Of a DNA stretch of 64,000 nt, positions 11,700 to 26,045 are shown piece after piece. Source of the stretch: Hymenoscyphus infarciens (Eukaryota; Ascomycota; Leotiomycetes; Helotiales; Helotiaceae); assembly GCA_001414345.1 (NCBI GenBank), contig LLCB01000253.1, positions 49,284 to 113,283 on the forward strand, given 5' to 3'. Both the position numbers and the translations under genes were made by a program. Numbering within the stretch: position 1 is the stretch's first letter; the number at the start of each line of letters is the position of its first letter. Under the pieces are notes generated by a model, which saw only the letters and a program-made list of their open reading frames with translations, searched no databases and was not told the origin of the DNA.

Positions 11700-14332
11700 A
11701 AGTTTCTAGATTATTAGTATATAATACGTTTAAGACAAGTACTAGTTATATACCTCTAAGCTCTTCTCTATATATAATTCCTAAAAACCTTATCTTAAAT
11801 AAGTATTAAATATACTAATTTATTATAGCTATATATTTATTATTTAGATTAGTTAAGAAGTATAAAAGCTAAGAAGTAGTAAATATAATATCTAGTTATA
11901 TTATAATTACTATATAAAGTACTAAACCTACCTTCTTCTAATAGAACTTTATAAACATAGGTTTTACTATTCTTGAATTCTTTTTTAGTTTATATATTAG
12001 AAGTAGTATACTTAGATAATCTCTATTAATAAGCTTAAATCGTTTAGTAATTTATTTAATATATATATATCTATTATAAGAGAGTTATTTATTTTTCTAT
12101 ACTCTATTCTTATAAACTTTTACTCTAAGATACTATTCTATATTACGAAGTAAGTATAGTTTATATAAAAGCTTTAGTTTATCTATTATAACTTTTACTA
12201 GAGATATATTATCTTAATAGTATATTATTTATATATTATCTATATAAAAGATTATAAAAACCTTCTTTAAGAGATCTATATAAATATAGAGCTCTTTTAA
12301 ATAAAGTATTAAACTATATTCTTAAAAAGTAGTTATAAAGTATTTAAACTATAAAGCTAGAGAATCTCTTAACTTATAAAGTACTTTATTTAATTTAATA
12401 TATAGTCCTTCTTATTAATATCTATCTAGAAGTTAGTAAGCTACTAGAGAAGCTTTTATATCCCTTTCTATATTAATAAACATGTTTATAATATTATATT
12501 ACTTAATTTCTAGGTTAAATCTAATAACTATTACTATAACTATTTAGAATAATCTTACTATAAATATAATAGTATATATTAAAAAAATAGTATCTTTGTA
12601 TTAGAGCTTACTTCTAATTATAAGCTAAGCTTAGTATTAAATTAAATAGTTTATAAAGTTATATTTATATATAAATACCTACTTTAAGAGTTATAGTTTC
12701 GTTTTAGTATTTTATCTTCTAATTATATACTAGTATTTCTATTTCTCTAGATTCTTAATTTTAAGCTTTAAATTATCTTTAAAGTACTTATTAAATAGAT
12801 AGTTTATAAGTTCTCTCTATAATTTTAGTTCTTTTAGTAGTTTTAACTAATAAAGATATAGGTATCTAAGTTTTAAAAGCGTTTCTTCCTCTATTATTAC
12901 TACTATAATAATATACTAAATATCTTATAAGTCCTTTTTATTTAATACTATACTTTCTAATAAAGGCTAAAAAGTACTAAAGAAATAATTTAAATATTCT
13001 AGAATAGCTTATTAGAGCTCTATTCTAATTAATATAACTAGTAGAGTAAAGATTATTATATTCTTAATATCTTCTTCTTTAAATTAACCTCTTTTACTCC
13101 TTTTTAAAATAGATAGATATACTTTCTTTATATATCCTTACTTTCTCTTAAGCTTTTTTAGGTTTTTGCTTTCTATATTTATTATTCTCTACTTCTTAGT
13201 TATCTTTATATTAGAAGTTTCTAGAACTAGTATATTAAGAGTTCTTTCTTATATACTACTTTATTATTAGAAGAGCCTACTCTCTTTATTTTATTAAGAG
13301 ATTCCTTCTAGTATTTTATTACTTATTCTAATTAGTAAACTACTTAGGCTTTTTATACTTTTAGTATTATTTTATAGTTAAGAGAATCTTATAAATACTT
13401 ATTAAGAGAGTCTTATAGTTTATTAAAAGATTCTTATATTTTACTTATTTTAAGAGCTTATAACCTATTCTAGTATACTTTTAGATTTAGATATTACTTT
13501 AGATAATAGAAGTCTAAACTTAAAAGAGATTATATCTCTCTTTTCTAGCCTTAATTCTAAGTTTTAGCTAACTAAAGCTTTACTTAGTATATTAGTAGCT
13601 TTAGGTAAGATATCTCTTACTAGTTTAGCTTCTAGTTTTAGTTTTCCTATACTCTCTATTTTATATATATTAATACTTTTAAGTAAGGCTTTAATATCTT
13701 ATTATTTCTACTTAATTATATACTATACTATTATATAAGTAATTATAATAAGTTATTATTCTATCTTTTTATATTCTAGTATATAAAAAATCTCTTTATT
13801 AAATATAATACTCTAAGTTATAATAACTTAATTAAGTTATAGAACCTAGATATAATAGATATTTAATAAGATATACTTAATTAAATAACCTATATAAGCT
13901 CTAGAATTAACTTTAAAAGCTCTCTTTTTAACTTCTTATTCTCTCTTCTTATTTAGTAAATAAGCTCTAGATCTATAAATATAGATTCTATTCTAATCTA
14001 GTCTAAGGTCTTTTATTACTAAGTTCTTAAACTTTAGATTATACTAGTAAAAGTAATTATTAAACTATAATAGAAGTATCTTATTTAGTATCTTAAACTT
14101 ATTTCTTTAGTTAAGACTTATATTATAAAGCTAGATTCTAGCTATAGTTAACTTAGTCTAGAGCTATTATAGTAAGTTAGTAGTAGATAATATTTTAATT
14201 AAGTATATAATTACTTCTTATTCTACTCTTTCTATCTCTCTATTTAGTTTATAAGTATAAGTTAGTATAAGTTCTAGGTCTATTCTAATTTCTATAGTTT
14301 ATAAAGTATATTTTAATACTCTATATTATAAA
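11700..14332 (-). pseudogene. Copia A pol relic (integrase and reverse transcriptase)
   Basis: Minus-strand polyprotein relic. The clearest motif is FYIDNI at about 12235-12249, a RIP form of the Ty1/copia FYVDDI catalytic box. It is preceded by KVFII and followed by a segment fitting the copia pattern YLGVKVYKNR...YIYIKQI. Upstream (higher coordinates) a piece with KLNKALYGLR-like spacing is readable. RNase H is mostly missing because of the deletion at about 11650. The integrase would lie around 13000-14000. The frame is cut by LINE D at 14347 and resumes at 26046. Confidence 0.7.
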
Positions 14333-14822
14333 TACTAGTTTATTATATTATTATTATTATTCTTACGCTACGTAGGCTATAGGCCGAGCTCTAAGAGTAA
14401 GTAGTATATCTTCTATTCTAGTTTATATAGCCTTTTAGCTTATTCTTCTTTGTCTCTTAAGCTTCTTTATAAGTACGATTCTCCTTTTCTTTAGTTCTTA
14501 CTACTATCTATTTAGAGCTTATCTCTCTAACTTAGTAATATAGTAGAGGAGTATCTCTTTAGTTATTCTTATACTCTACGTATAGACGCGTTTAGTAGTC
14601 TAGTTTAAAACTACTCTTATTTAAGATAGTTTTAGACGAAAATCTAGATAGCTTTAAACTATAATAATACTAAGCTAGTTTAGAAGTGCTAAGATATTAA
14701 AATCTGAATTAAAGCTATTTACACTTACTTTATATATTTCTATCTCCTTATTTAATCTCTCTTACTATTCTTAATAACTTCTATCTTATAGAATTCTTTC
14801 TAGTTAAGAAACACGTCTACGG

Positions 14823-15013
14823 TGTAATAGCTCTCTACAAATACATAAAGAGAGTACTTATAGAATAGTACCTAATATTAAGGAAAACTAAACTAAAGAG
14901 AAAAGTAAAGAGTATAAGCACTCTAGCTTTATTTATATATATTAAGCGAAGCCTTAGCAAAGCCTCGAGCTAACCTAGTTACGTAAGTAACGTATATAAC
15001 TAGGACTATTATA
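14823..15013 (-). repeat. 3' LTR of gypsy C (minus strand)
   Basis: 191 bp. Less altered than the other LTR: it keeps the TGTAATAG start and several CA/TG pairs. Confidence 0.9.
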
Positions 15014-15299
15014 CTACTCTCTCTTTAAAAGAGCTCTCTATAACTAAGCGGCTTTATTCTCTTTTAATATAGAAGTATTAAGCTCTAGCTTACTATAATC
15101 CTCTCTCCTAGCCTTATATACTACTTTCTCTAGTAGAAGAGCTTCTAAGAGACTAGCTATTTTTAGCTTCTCTAAATAGAACCTCTCTACTAGTTATAGT
15201 ATATATATTAGTTATTAAGCTAGATACTAATTAAGGTCTTTATTATAGCCTTTCTACTTAATTTAGTAATAGAAGGACTACTATCTCTTCTTACTAGCT

Positions 15300-18200
15300 A
15301 GTATTTCTTTAATCTTCTATTTCTCTTCTTCGTTTATAATAATTAATAGCAGTAGTATAACTATCTATCTTAGTAAAGGATCGTCTATAGCCTTATATAA
15401 CTTCTTAGAGGTAAAGATAGAGTAAACTTTAATAGAAGCTAGTAGTTATAATTAGAAAGTAGAACCTACTTTCTTAAGAATCTTAAAAAGACTAGCTATT
15501 TAGTAGTCTAGCTTTTAGCTTAGTTATTAAGTTATTTAGTCCTTTATTATAATAAAGACTATATCTCCTACTTTAAAATTAACGTCTTATCTATATTTAT
15601 TTACATCTTATTCCTTCTTCTATTAAGCTTTTAATATATTTACTTAGCTAACGTCTAAGACCTCTTAGATTATCTTTATAACTACTATAGCCTCTTCTTA
15701 TAATAGCTGTTCGTTTATATTAGCTAGTTCTAGTATTTACTAGTTAAATAAGGTTCTTAGTATATATCTCTTTTATAACTTAAAAGGTAATATTCTAATA
15801 GTATTATAAGGTAGTATTAACTATATATAGTCTATTATTAGAAGGATCTTAGACTAATTAGTATAATAATAATTAATATATAGTTATAAGTACTAATTAA
15901 GATATTAATTTATAATCTTAGTCTAGCTATCTATTTAAGTATAGTTTATAGTTAAGAGTTAAAGCTAAATACTTAAGATTTAAGTAAACTCTTTCTAGAA
16001 TATAGTAATAAAGTAAGAGCCTCTATCTAATATTAGACTTTCTAAAATCTTATAGTATTATAGAATATATTTAATATATAACCTTACTATTTATTTAGAA
16101 GTAATATTCTTATAATAGAGTATTAAAATAAACTACTAAGATAAGTAGTCTATTATTATAAATATGTTATTATAACTATACTTATTAACTAGAAAGGACT
16201 TAAAATCTATAACTATATATTACTATTTATATAGTAGTACTAGAAGTAGGTATAAATAGCTAAGTATTTTATCTTAAGAAACGTCTACTCTTCTATATTT
16301 ATAATAGTTTTATATATATCTTATAATATTAGCTTTTATATTTTACTAAATATATCTTAAACGTAGAATCTAGTAGGTCTTATCCCTCTTTAAGTAAGCT
16401 AAAAGTATCTAATTATAAGCCTTATAAATTAGGTCTATTTTTAGTATATTTATATCTAGTACTACTAAGTAGTTTTAGTAAAGTAAAAGGCCTTCTTTTA
16501 AGATATATAGAGAATTAGTATTAGTTTTAGCTTATGCTTATATAGCTTAAAGTATTATAGTAGTCTTATTTACTTAGTAGATTCGTTTTAAAAGTATAAA
16601 TGATTCTTAGAAGTAGTTATTATTAACTAGAGCTAGTATAATTAAGCTTATTTTAACCTCTAAGTCTTTAAATGCTTCTATATTAACTTATTCCTTTATT
16701 AAGAGTATATAAGTCTAGTACTACTCTTTAAGTTCCTTCTATAAGCGTATCTTATTTACTTTATAAGTTAAAGTATCTATCTTACTATTCTTATACTTTA
16801 AATAGAATATAATAATAAAATAGTACTTAACTAAGGCTTTAGCCTACCTTACCTAATAAGTAGTAAGTTACTTAGTAGTTATAAAGTACTTAAGCACCTT
16901 ATAATTAGTATAAATATAGATTTTTAAATAAGTACTTTATAGTTCTAGTCTCTATTTTATAAGTAAGTATATAATAGTAAGTAGCTCTTTATTATATATT
17001 TTATAGTTATACTTAGCTAGAGATATAGTCTTACTAAAGTAGGCTATAGAGTACTATTCTCTATTAGCTTATTATTATTATAATACTCTAGTAATAATTC
17101 TATCTAAAGTATCTATTTTAATTATAGTAGAGAGGTTAGAAGAGTAGTAGTAGAGGATTAGTATAGAAGTAAGTACTACCTTTAGGTCTTTAAATACTTC
17201 CTAGTACTTCTTATTAAAATTAAAAGGTATATTATTCTATATTAGGTATACTAAGAGCTTTATAATTATACTATAGTTCTAAATAAACTTTTAATAGAAG
17301 TTATAGAAACTAAGAAAGTTTTAAATACCTTTTACTATCTCTAGAGCTTATTATTTCTATACTTCTAAGACCTTTTTAGAGTCTACTTTAATACTATTAG
17401 TACTAATAATAAACCTAAGGTATTTTATCTTCTTAATATTAAACTTATACTTCTTAATATTAACCTATAACTTAGTATTTTTAAGATATTAAAAGACTTT
17501 TTATATATACTCTTTATATTTAAGAACGTTTAATAATTAAATAAAGATATTATTTAAGTAAGTAGAGTAGAAGTTATTTAGATAGTTAAATAAAACATTA
17601 TTTATATAGTATTAGTAGGTAGATAGGCTATTTATTAGACTAAATAGTAGAATCTTATACTTATATATTCTATAATAGGTATAAAAAGTAGTTAATTCTT
17701 TAATATCTAGATCTATTTATATATAGTAGAAGGCTTACTAGATATCTAGTTTAGTAAAAATATAAGCTTAACTAATATATATAAGCGTTTTATTAATTAG
17801 AGGTAATAGATAATAGTCTTTTTAAGTAAGATTATTAAGTTTTTAAAAGTTAATATAAAAACGTAGCCTTTTATCTACTTTCTTTATAAATAGAATAAGA
17901 GTAGTAAAAGAGGACTAGCTATATTTAATAAACCCTTTATAGAGATTCTCTAAGATATATTCCTTTATAGCTAATAACTCTTTTATAGATATCTTATATA
18001 AAGAGGAATATTTAAGAGTATTTAGACTTTTAAGATTAATCTTATAGTTATAGTATTAGTAAGATAAGAGAGTGTTTAAAATAGCCTTAGAAAATACCTT
18101 TTTAAAGTCCTAATACTTATTAAGAAGAGTAATATTAGAGACTATATCTAGTTCTTAATTAGTTATAATAGTATTAATTTTATATATACTTATAGTAAAC

Positions 18201-18900
18201 ATCTTACTATTCTTTTAGAGTAAGTAATAATATATTACTATAGCTAAAATAGCTAAAATATTAATAATAGAGTCTAACTTCTTTAAAATAAAGGGTTTCT
18301 AATAGTATACTAGAGTAAGTACCTTCTTTATAATACCTTTAAGTTCTTTCTTTATAACCTAGTATTCTACTTATATTAAGGACTTATAGCCTCCTCTACT
18401 ATATATAGTTAGAGTATAATTAGCTAGAGTTATAGTATTAATTTTAAGGTAATCTATAAGCTTTAAGAGCCTTCTACCTTATTAGTACTATTTGTCTATT
18501 TTTATAGCTTAGTTATAAGTATTAGCTTTATCCTAGTAAGAGAGTATAGAGTCTTTTAGTTATATAGTATCTTAAGAGAAAGGAGTTAGCTATTAAGTAG
18601 AGAAGTAAGGCTTAAGATTATTAGGCTAGAGTAGTTTCTAATAAGTTATATTAATATTAATATAAAAGTACTTAAAGAACCTCTAGCTAAGGATAATGTT
18701 ATATAGACCTAAGTTTAAGAGAATAAATAGTATATTAAAGAATTTATAGCTATCTAAGATATAATTTAAAAGGAGATAGTATATAGCTTTACTTCTAATT
18801 TCTCTATTATATCTATAAATCTTAATAAGAGTAGGAAGTCTTTTAGTCTTTAAATTATAGAACTTTATAAGGTTATAACTAAGTTATATATTTATAAAAG
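15300..18900 (-). pseudogene. Gypsy C pol relic
   Basis: Minus-strand polyprotein. At about 17549-17770 the reverse transcriptase reads IFTKLDI, then ELTTFYTYYRIYKYKILLF (family form ELTTFRTRYGTYKYKVLPF), then LNNFYSTYLNNIFI with the YLDD box changed to YLNN at 17549-17560. RNase H and integrase should follow toward 15300, but I did not fix their limits. Many RIP-type stops. The RT is close to that of Gypsy-1, although the LTRs differ. Confidence 0.7.
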
Positions 18901-19059
18901 AAAAGATATTTACTCTAAGGTTACTAAGAGTAGTAGTTTATATACTAAATCTATTAATAGTTCTTATATTAGGTAAAGTAAACGCTTTTCTATTAATTAA
19001 TAACTATAGATTAATCTTAAAGAGATTAATCCTATATTTACTTAAGAAGGAGTCTTCTC

Positions 19060-20300
19060 TTAAGCTTCTTTATTTCTTAACTCTAAGCTAGTATCTTTTC
19101 TTTTAAGCTCTTTAAAGTTAATCTTATATATTCTTAGTTTTAAATAATCCTTAATATAATAACTAGGCTTATTATAGTTAAAGTACTTATTTAATAGTCT
19201 TAGAGTTAAGTAGTTATTTATAATAGAAGCGTTAAAGCGTTTAAGAGAGATAAAAGAGGCTATAGAAGAAGAAGGGCTAGTAGACATAGAAGTAGGTATA
19301 TATAGGTTTAAGATAGAAGGAAAGTTTATTACTTATATCTTTTAAGAAGTAAGATTTTAAAAGTTATTATTAATACTACTTATAAGATTATAAAAAGAGT
19401 TTATATCTCTTTTAGCTTAGAACTTAGTAATAATAAAAGATTAGTATAGTATAAGGGTTAACTTATTCTATAAGTCTTCTACCTAGTCTTATAAGAGAAC
19501 TTTAGCTTTATTTATAAGTTATTAGAACTTAGTATAGAAGTTATAGAAAGTTTCTATCTTTAATATAATAAGGTCTTAATATTAGATATAAGCTTCTTAG
19601 TATAAGTAAGAGCTAATAGTAATGTTTTAGAGGTAAGTTAATATCTCTTTATAGCTACTAAACTAATTAATAATATTAAACTTATATCTTAGATAAATAT
19701 AGTTTTAGGCTCTTCTAGAAGTATAGTAGTAAATTAAATTTATTTTTACTTCTTTAAACTTAAGATAGTTAGTATTAATAAATAACTTCGTTATAATTTT
19801 AGTTTCTTAGGTTATATAAGTAAATTCGTCTTTTATAGTAAATTAGTAAGGATTAGTTATTCTACTTATCTTCTTTAATAATAGAACTATAAAAGAGGAA
19901 CGAGTTATATTAAGAGTTTATAGCTAAATAGAAGTATATTAATAAGAAGTATTATCTATATTTAAAGTATTTACTTTAAGTTTATAAACTTTACTTATTA
20001 ATAAAGTTATTACTTTAAGGATTTATTATAGAGTAGAGTTAAGTAAAGGTAGTTTAGAGATCTTATACTATAAAGAACTAGTAGTTACCTTAGTAAGAGG
20101 AGGTAGTAGTAGTATAGTAATAGCTAGTATATATGTTTTTTTAGGTTAAGTTCTTAAGCTAGATTAGAATATAATATTAATAGAGAAGAGAAGAGAGATT
20201 AGCTTTATTAACTCTAAAGTAGAGTAGAATAGTTCTTAGATTAATAGATTATCTTTAAAGAACTTAATATAGCTAATAGAAGAACGCTAGACCTTACTAC
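19060..20300 (-). pseudogene. Gypsy C gag relic with zinc knuckle
   Basis: The last 75 codons (19060-19287) are still open. They read YFNYNKPSYYIKDY at 19144-19185, a CCHC knuckle (C-x2-C-x4-H-x4-C) with each Cys/His position changed to Tyr, the expected RIP product of TGY and CAY codons. The region upstream to about 20300 lies between the 5' LTR and this motif where capsid sequence is expected; its frame is broken. Confidence 0.6.
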
Positions 20301-20431
20301 TTAATATAAATAGATTAGGCTTTATAGAGGAGAATAGTAAATTTAGTAGATTTAATATAAGTAAATATATATATTATTATTAGGATATTAGTAAAAGCCT
20401 TCCTAGGTAAAGAGAGAGAGTTTAGTTTTAG

Positions 20432-20622
20432 TATAATAGCTCTCTATAAATATATAAAGAGAGTACTTATAGAATAGTATCGAATATTAAGAAAAACTAA
20501 ACTAAAGAGAAAAGCGAAGAGTATAAGCACTCTAGCTTTATTTATATATATTAAGTAAAGCCTTAGCAAAGCCTTAGGCTAACCTAGTTACGTAAGTGAC
20601 GTATATAACTAGGACTGTTATA
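20432..20622 (-). repeat. 5' LTR of gypsy C (minus strand)
   Basis: 191 bp match to 14823-15013, followed by TACGG. Confidence 0.9.
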
Positions 20623-20768
20623 TACGGGGCGTACTTAAGAGGCCTTCTTTTTAGTAGCTTTTAAGACTCTTTTAGTAGACTTTTTAGTACTAGAAGTAGT
20701 ATTAGCCTTACGCTATTCTAGAGAAGGTATATTAATTAAAAAGAAGAATAAAAGAGTATAAAAGAGAC

Positions 20769-20817
20769 AGTAGAAGTAGTAGAAGTAGTAGAAGTAGTAG
20801 GAGTAGTAGAAGTAGAT
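20769..20817. repeat. AGTAGA/AGTAG microsatellite
   Basis: Short tandem array of AGTAGA and AGTAG units within the right part of element E. Confidence 0.8.
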
Positions 20818-21056
20818 AAGAGAAACTTAGCTTATATACTCGTATTATAGGCTAACTTACGCTAAAATAATGATTTTTTTAGTAGAGCTTTTTAAACATA
20901 AGATTATAGATAAATCATTATTTAATTTCTATATCGTTATATACTTTAGTAGAGTTTTAAGAATAAGATAATATTTAGTCGCGTTAGAGCTAGAAATATA
21001 AGATTAGAACCGCGTTCTACTAAATCACGTAGAGTATAAGGATAACTAAAGAGATA

Positions 21057-24000
21057 GTAGGTTAGTATATTTAACCTACTAAGGTATATATTAGTAGTAT
21101 AAGAGGTGTATTTACCTTTAGAATTATTAGAGCTAAGGTCTTACCTTCTAGTATATCTTAGCTTTCTTCTTCTATTTCTCTCTTTCTTTTACCTCTTTCT
21201 TACTCTTCTCTCTCTTCTTAAGTAATTCTAGTACTAGCTTATACTCTTAGAGTCTCCCTAGTCTAAGTAGCTAGGTAGTTACTCTTAATACTAGTTTCTT
21301 ATCTACTAGTACCTCTCTTAGCTCTTATAGATCTCTAATCCTCTTCTCTAAAGCTTTTATAAGTATATCTCTTTCTTATAGAATATCTTAGTAAAATAGG
21401 ACTAGGTGTTCTACTATCTTCTTACTACTTATATAAATATACTATAGTATAACCTAGTTTAGTACTCTTCTTATAAAGAGAAAGGCGTTTAGTTCTATTA
21501 TCTCTATTCGTATTTAGATAAGTAGTAAGCTCTTTATCTTAGTAAGCCTCTTATAGACTTTTTATAGCTTCTACTTATCTAGGTCTACTTTATCTAACAC
21601 TTTTATATATTATATTAGGTTCTTCTCTTAAGTCTTTCTCTTTTAAGTCTCTAGATAGTTCTTCTATTCTATAAGTATAGTATTATACTTAAATCCTACT
21701 TCTCTTACTCTCTACTCCTCTTTCTACTCTTATCTTACTATCTATAAGTATAGTATTACCTTCTCTATCTTTATTAGTCTACCTCTCTTTCTCCTCTTTA
21801 ACTATATTACTATATATTTATAAGTATTCTAGATTAGTTCCTCTAGCTTAGACCTTTAGAACTTCCTCTTAAAAGTAGCTATTTATAGATTAAGATATAG
21901 GTTAATTAGTATATAGTCTATTTTAACTTCTAGGCTTTAAACTAGAGTAGCTTTATATACTCCTATTACTACTTATAAGTATCTTAATTATTATATAAGG
22001 AAGCTTTTTACTATTTCTTTTATATTCTCTCCTTTTAGTATAGTATAGTATTATACTAACGTCTTATATACTATTATACTCCTTATTACTACTATATATA
22101 TCTATCTTACTTAGTAGTAGTCTACTCTCTATATCTTTATAGTAAGCTTTATAAGTATAAAGGTCTACGTTATAAGCTTCTTCTAGACTCTTTCTTAGTA
22201 TATCTTCTAGTTTAGTTTTTTATTAAGCTCTACTTCTAGAAACCTTATATACTTAACTAATATAAGTCTTATCTTCTTAAACTAGACTATCTCCTTTTAT
22301 AGTACTTTTATTTTTATAAAGTATATAAGTACTATCTTTTCTAAGCTAAAAGCTATTTCTTACTTATTTACCTACTTATTATATACTCTCTAGGCTATTT
22401 TAAGTATTCTATAGTTTACTATTATACTTTTTAATATTATAAGTAGATTTATATTATCTAAAAAGCTTATTATAATAAGCTTATTAATTCTTACTAAGTC
22501 TTTATATAGTATTAAAGTAAAGAGGATAAATAGTATTAGTAATAGTACTAATTCTTATAAGATACCTTATTTAAGGTTTCTTTTATCTATTAATTATCTA
22601 TTAAAGAATAGTATAGCTCTTTATCTAAAAAGAAAGCTCTTTATCTATATTACTACTTACTATAAAACCTTCTTCTCTTTTAATATATAAAGTAGCTATA
22701 TATAGTCTACTTAGTTAAAGACTTCTACTATATCTAGTTAGGCTAGAGATATATAGCTCTTATTTTCCTATATTATATATATACTCTCTATTACTATTCT
22801 AATTACTAGCTTTATATTTTAGTACTTCTAGTTATCTATTTATAGCTCTAGTAGTATTACTATTTCCTCTATAAGCTATATAAGCCTTTATACTATTACT
22901 TTTTTAAGAATCTTATTTATAGTTAAGAGTAGTATTATTAGCTAATAGGCTCTTATCTTACTCTACTTCTTAGTTATTTTACTTAGTTTTCTTAATACTA
23001 CTACTTTTATATAGTAGAAGTAGAATAGAAAGTATTATAAGTAAAAGCTTACTTCTACTATTATAGTAAGTACTTTATAAAGTAGTTTATTATAAGCTTT
23101 TAAGAAGCTATTTACTAGTATATTAAATCCTAGTACTTTCTATAATACTAATCTTATAGCTATCTTAATATACTTCTTAGTTATATATTAGTTTACTAAA
23201 TACTTTCTTAAGAAGCTCTTAGTATTCTAGTCTCTATTAAGAACACTTAAGTAGTTAGCTATTAACTCTAGAAAGAACTTTTTTATAAGAATATAAGCCT
23301 TCTTCTAGTAAGTCTTACTTTTTATTCTATTAAGTAATATAAGTATTAGTAATACTAGTACTTCTAGTCTTATATATCTTTTAAGATATATCTACTTCTT
23401 AAGTATCTAGAGTTTCCTTTTATTCTTTACTACCTCTACTAGTACCTCTTTCTAGCTCTTTATCTTTGCTTTTCTACTTATTATTTAGAGTTCTTAAAAA
23501 GCGTTATTAAGCTACTATCTTAAGTTCCTTATTTAGTACTCTTTCTAGGTCTTTTTATATCTTCTTATCTTCTTTAACATTTCTTTAACCTCTATATTCT
23601 ACTAAGATTATACTCTCTCTTTATCTAGCTTTTAGAGTAGTATTAAGGCCTTTACTATCCTTTAAAGGTCCTCTATAAGTCTCTATACTACTCTCTTAAG
23701 TTCTTATATATTTTAGATTATAGGTATTTCTAAGTAAAAGGCTTCTACTTTAACTAAGATCTTATCTATTAGTCTCTAGCTAAATCTAGGTATTTATAGT
23801 ATCTTTCTCTCTTCTTCTATTTTTATTATAAGAAGTTAAGCTATATATTCTAATCCTAGTAGGTCTAGGAACCTTTACTAGGTTACTATATTCCTAGTAA
23901 AGAAGGTAAAGTTAATTATAGAGTTATAAGAGCTCTTCTTTCTCTATATAGCTTTATTATAAGGTATATCTCTCTCTAGTACCTATAATATAGTAAGTTT

Positions 24001-25880
24001 AAGAATAAGGTTTATATTTTTATTATATCTCTTATATATATCTTATAAAGAGTAGTAAGTATTTAAGTTACCTATTATAAGTAATCTTCTTAGTCTTACT
24101 TACTAGAATATATTTTTAATTAGTATCTATCTTATTTATAAGTTATAGACTAAGTAGACTATTATCTTATCTACTCTCTTCTCTATTATTATACTTATCT
24201 AGTTTTTACTTATAGTATATATCTAGCTTACTTTTAAGTATCTTTTATATATAAAGAGTACTACTACTCTATCTAACTAGATTATATTATATCTTAAGCT
24301 TAAGAAGTAGCTAGAGAAGTCTTTTATACTATTCTATACTAGTTCTTAGATTACTAATATATTATATTCCTTCTTATAATTTAGAGCTATATTAAGAGCT
24401 TCTAGTATATTTCTTATATTCTAGTATAGTACTATTATACTTATAGTAGTCTTATAAGTGGGGTTTAGGTTACTTCTATTTCTTCTTTAGTTAAATCTCT
24501 TATTATACTAAGAGAGCTTCTTAGCCTTTCTAAGAACTAGGTTAGGTTACTACTATTTATATATTCTACTTTCTTTATATCTATTAGCCTTTTTAGTATA
24601 GATCTCTATCTCTACCTCTTCTTTAAGCTTTATAAGCTCTCTTTCTAACTAAAGGTAAATAAGTAAAGTATCTCTACTTTACTTTTTTTTAAAAGTCTTT
24701 ATAAGTTTATAAACATAGTTATCTTATTAAGGTATTATTCTCTTACCTATCTATAGTATTACTCCTCTATATAGTACTCCTTTATAAATACTAGGTGTTC
24801 TTCTTTATAATTCCTATACTTTACTAAGTACTCTTTTAAGTCCTTCTTACTAAGGTACTCTTTCTTATTCTCTTTATACCTCTTATATATATACTAAGTA
24901 TATCTCTTATCTTAATTATAAAAACGTATTATATACTTCTACTTTTAGTACTTATAATACCTTTATACTACTACCTCTAAGGTATATCTTTTATATAAGA
25001 AGTATTATACCTCTTATAATATCTCTCTTATATATAGCTTTCTTACTTCCTCTATTATTACTACTTTAAGAATATAGTTCCTTTAAGCTAGTCTCTTCTA
25101 TCTCTAATACTCTCTATATCTATTTTCTTATTATATAATCTTTAGTATCCTTATACTAGAGGTTTAAGAGATACTCTATAATATACTCTTTTTTCTATTC
25201 TTAAGTATATTTACTAGAGCTCTTTTTATAAGTATTATAAGTATTCTTACTACTACTACTATTCCTTATCTAAATACCTTCTTTATCTAGCTATTATCTT
25301 ATATATATTCTATCTACTTCTCTTTCTTAAACCTTATAATAATATCTCTACTTTAAAGCTTTTAAGCTATTATTACTTCTACTCTATATTTACTTATATT
25401 TATAGCTCTAATTACTTCCTTTAGTAATAGCTTATTCTTCCTTTTATCTATTTCTATTACTTAGGCTATAATCTCCTTAGTATATTTAACTAGTACTATA
25501 TATTCCTTTTATAGTATAGTTACTACCTCTCTTTATAGTTCTCTAGTTCTAGCTCTCTCTATTTATATTAGACTACGCTCCTTTATTTCTTTTATCCTCT
25601 TAACTATAATAATAAGCTTCTCTTATAGAATTCTATATATAATTATATCGTCCTCTCCTTTCCTAGTTCTCTTTTACTTAAGTACTTTTCCTACTACTTT
25701 AATAATTACTTTAATACTTCTCTCTTTTATTACTAAGTTAAGTATTATTTAGATTAAGCCCTTCTCTATTATATCTACGTAGTCTAATACTCTCTTTTAT
25801 CTTCTTATACTCTACTCTTCTTAGTTTATTATACTATCTTTATTAGTTACTAGTACTTTAGAGAGAGGAATAAGAGCTTT
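21057..25880 (-). pseudogene. LINE D ORF1/ORF2 relic
   Basis: Minus-strand counterpart of the coding region of LINE F: 3' region near 21057, reverse transcriptase around 22000-23300, endonuclease around 23900-24700, and zinc-knuckle ORF1 around 24700-25850. It ends at the 5' part with a run matching F near 49770-49800. Heavily RIP-mutated; the domain order is inferred by parallel with F, where the motifs were read directly. Confidence 0.6.
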
Positions 25881-26045
25881 TTATAAGCCTCTCTTTTTCC
25901 TACTACTACTACTATTATAATTATTTAATATAATTATAGAGTGCTTTAGTCTCTTTCTAGACTATCTAATAGTCGTCTAAACGTATTTTAAGGCTTTTAG
26001 AGTTACTTTATTAATTCTAAAAAAGTTTATTTACTAATTTATTAT

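Larger units (their letters stand above)
14823..20622 (-). mobile_element. Ty3/gypsy retrotransposon C (5.8 kb, RIP-inactivated)
   Basis: Two LTRs of 191 bp (14823-15013 and 20432-20622) begin TGTAATAG/TATAATAG and end in TTATA, with exact duplication TACGG at 14818-14822 and 20623-20627. gag and pol read on the minus strand. A purine-rich run precedes the minus-strand 3' LTR (GAGAGAGTAG, next to 15013). It is inserted in element E and is the innermost member of the five-level nest. Confidence 0.9.
14554..21054. mobile_element. TA-flanked inverted-repeat DNA element E (Tc1/mariner-like), holding gypsy C
   Basis: The ends are inverted copies of TCTCTTTAGTTATYCTTATACTCTACG (positions 14554-14580 and 21028-21054), flanked on each side by TA (14552-14553, 21055-21056). 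The unfilled site in LINE F has a single TA, so a TA duplication is supported by comparison. Without gypsy C the element is about 0.7 kb, too short for a whole transposase. Its right part, read on the minus strand, ends in a Lys-rich tail that could be a transposase C-terminus. Tc1/mariner/pogo assignment rests on the TA duplication and the termini only. Confidence 0.7.
14347..26031 (-). mobile_element. Tad-like LINE copy D (interrupted)
   Basis: Non-LTR retrotransposon inserted in copia A. The target duplication is TACTARTTTATTAT, 14333-14346 and 26032-26045 with one G/A difference; copy B has the unfilled site near 41930. The 3' end is a triplet tail, ATT repeated on the plus strand at 14347-14361, the reverse of the TAA tail of copy F. 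The sequence parallels F (49639-55601) along its length. It is split by element E at 14554-21054, and F shows the empty site AACTTACTATACCTC near 55390. Confidence 0.85.
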
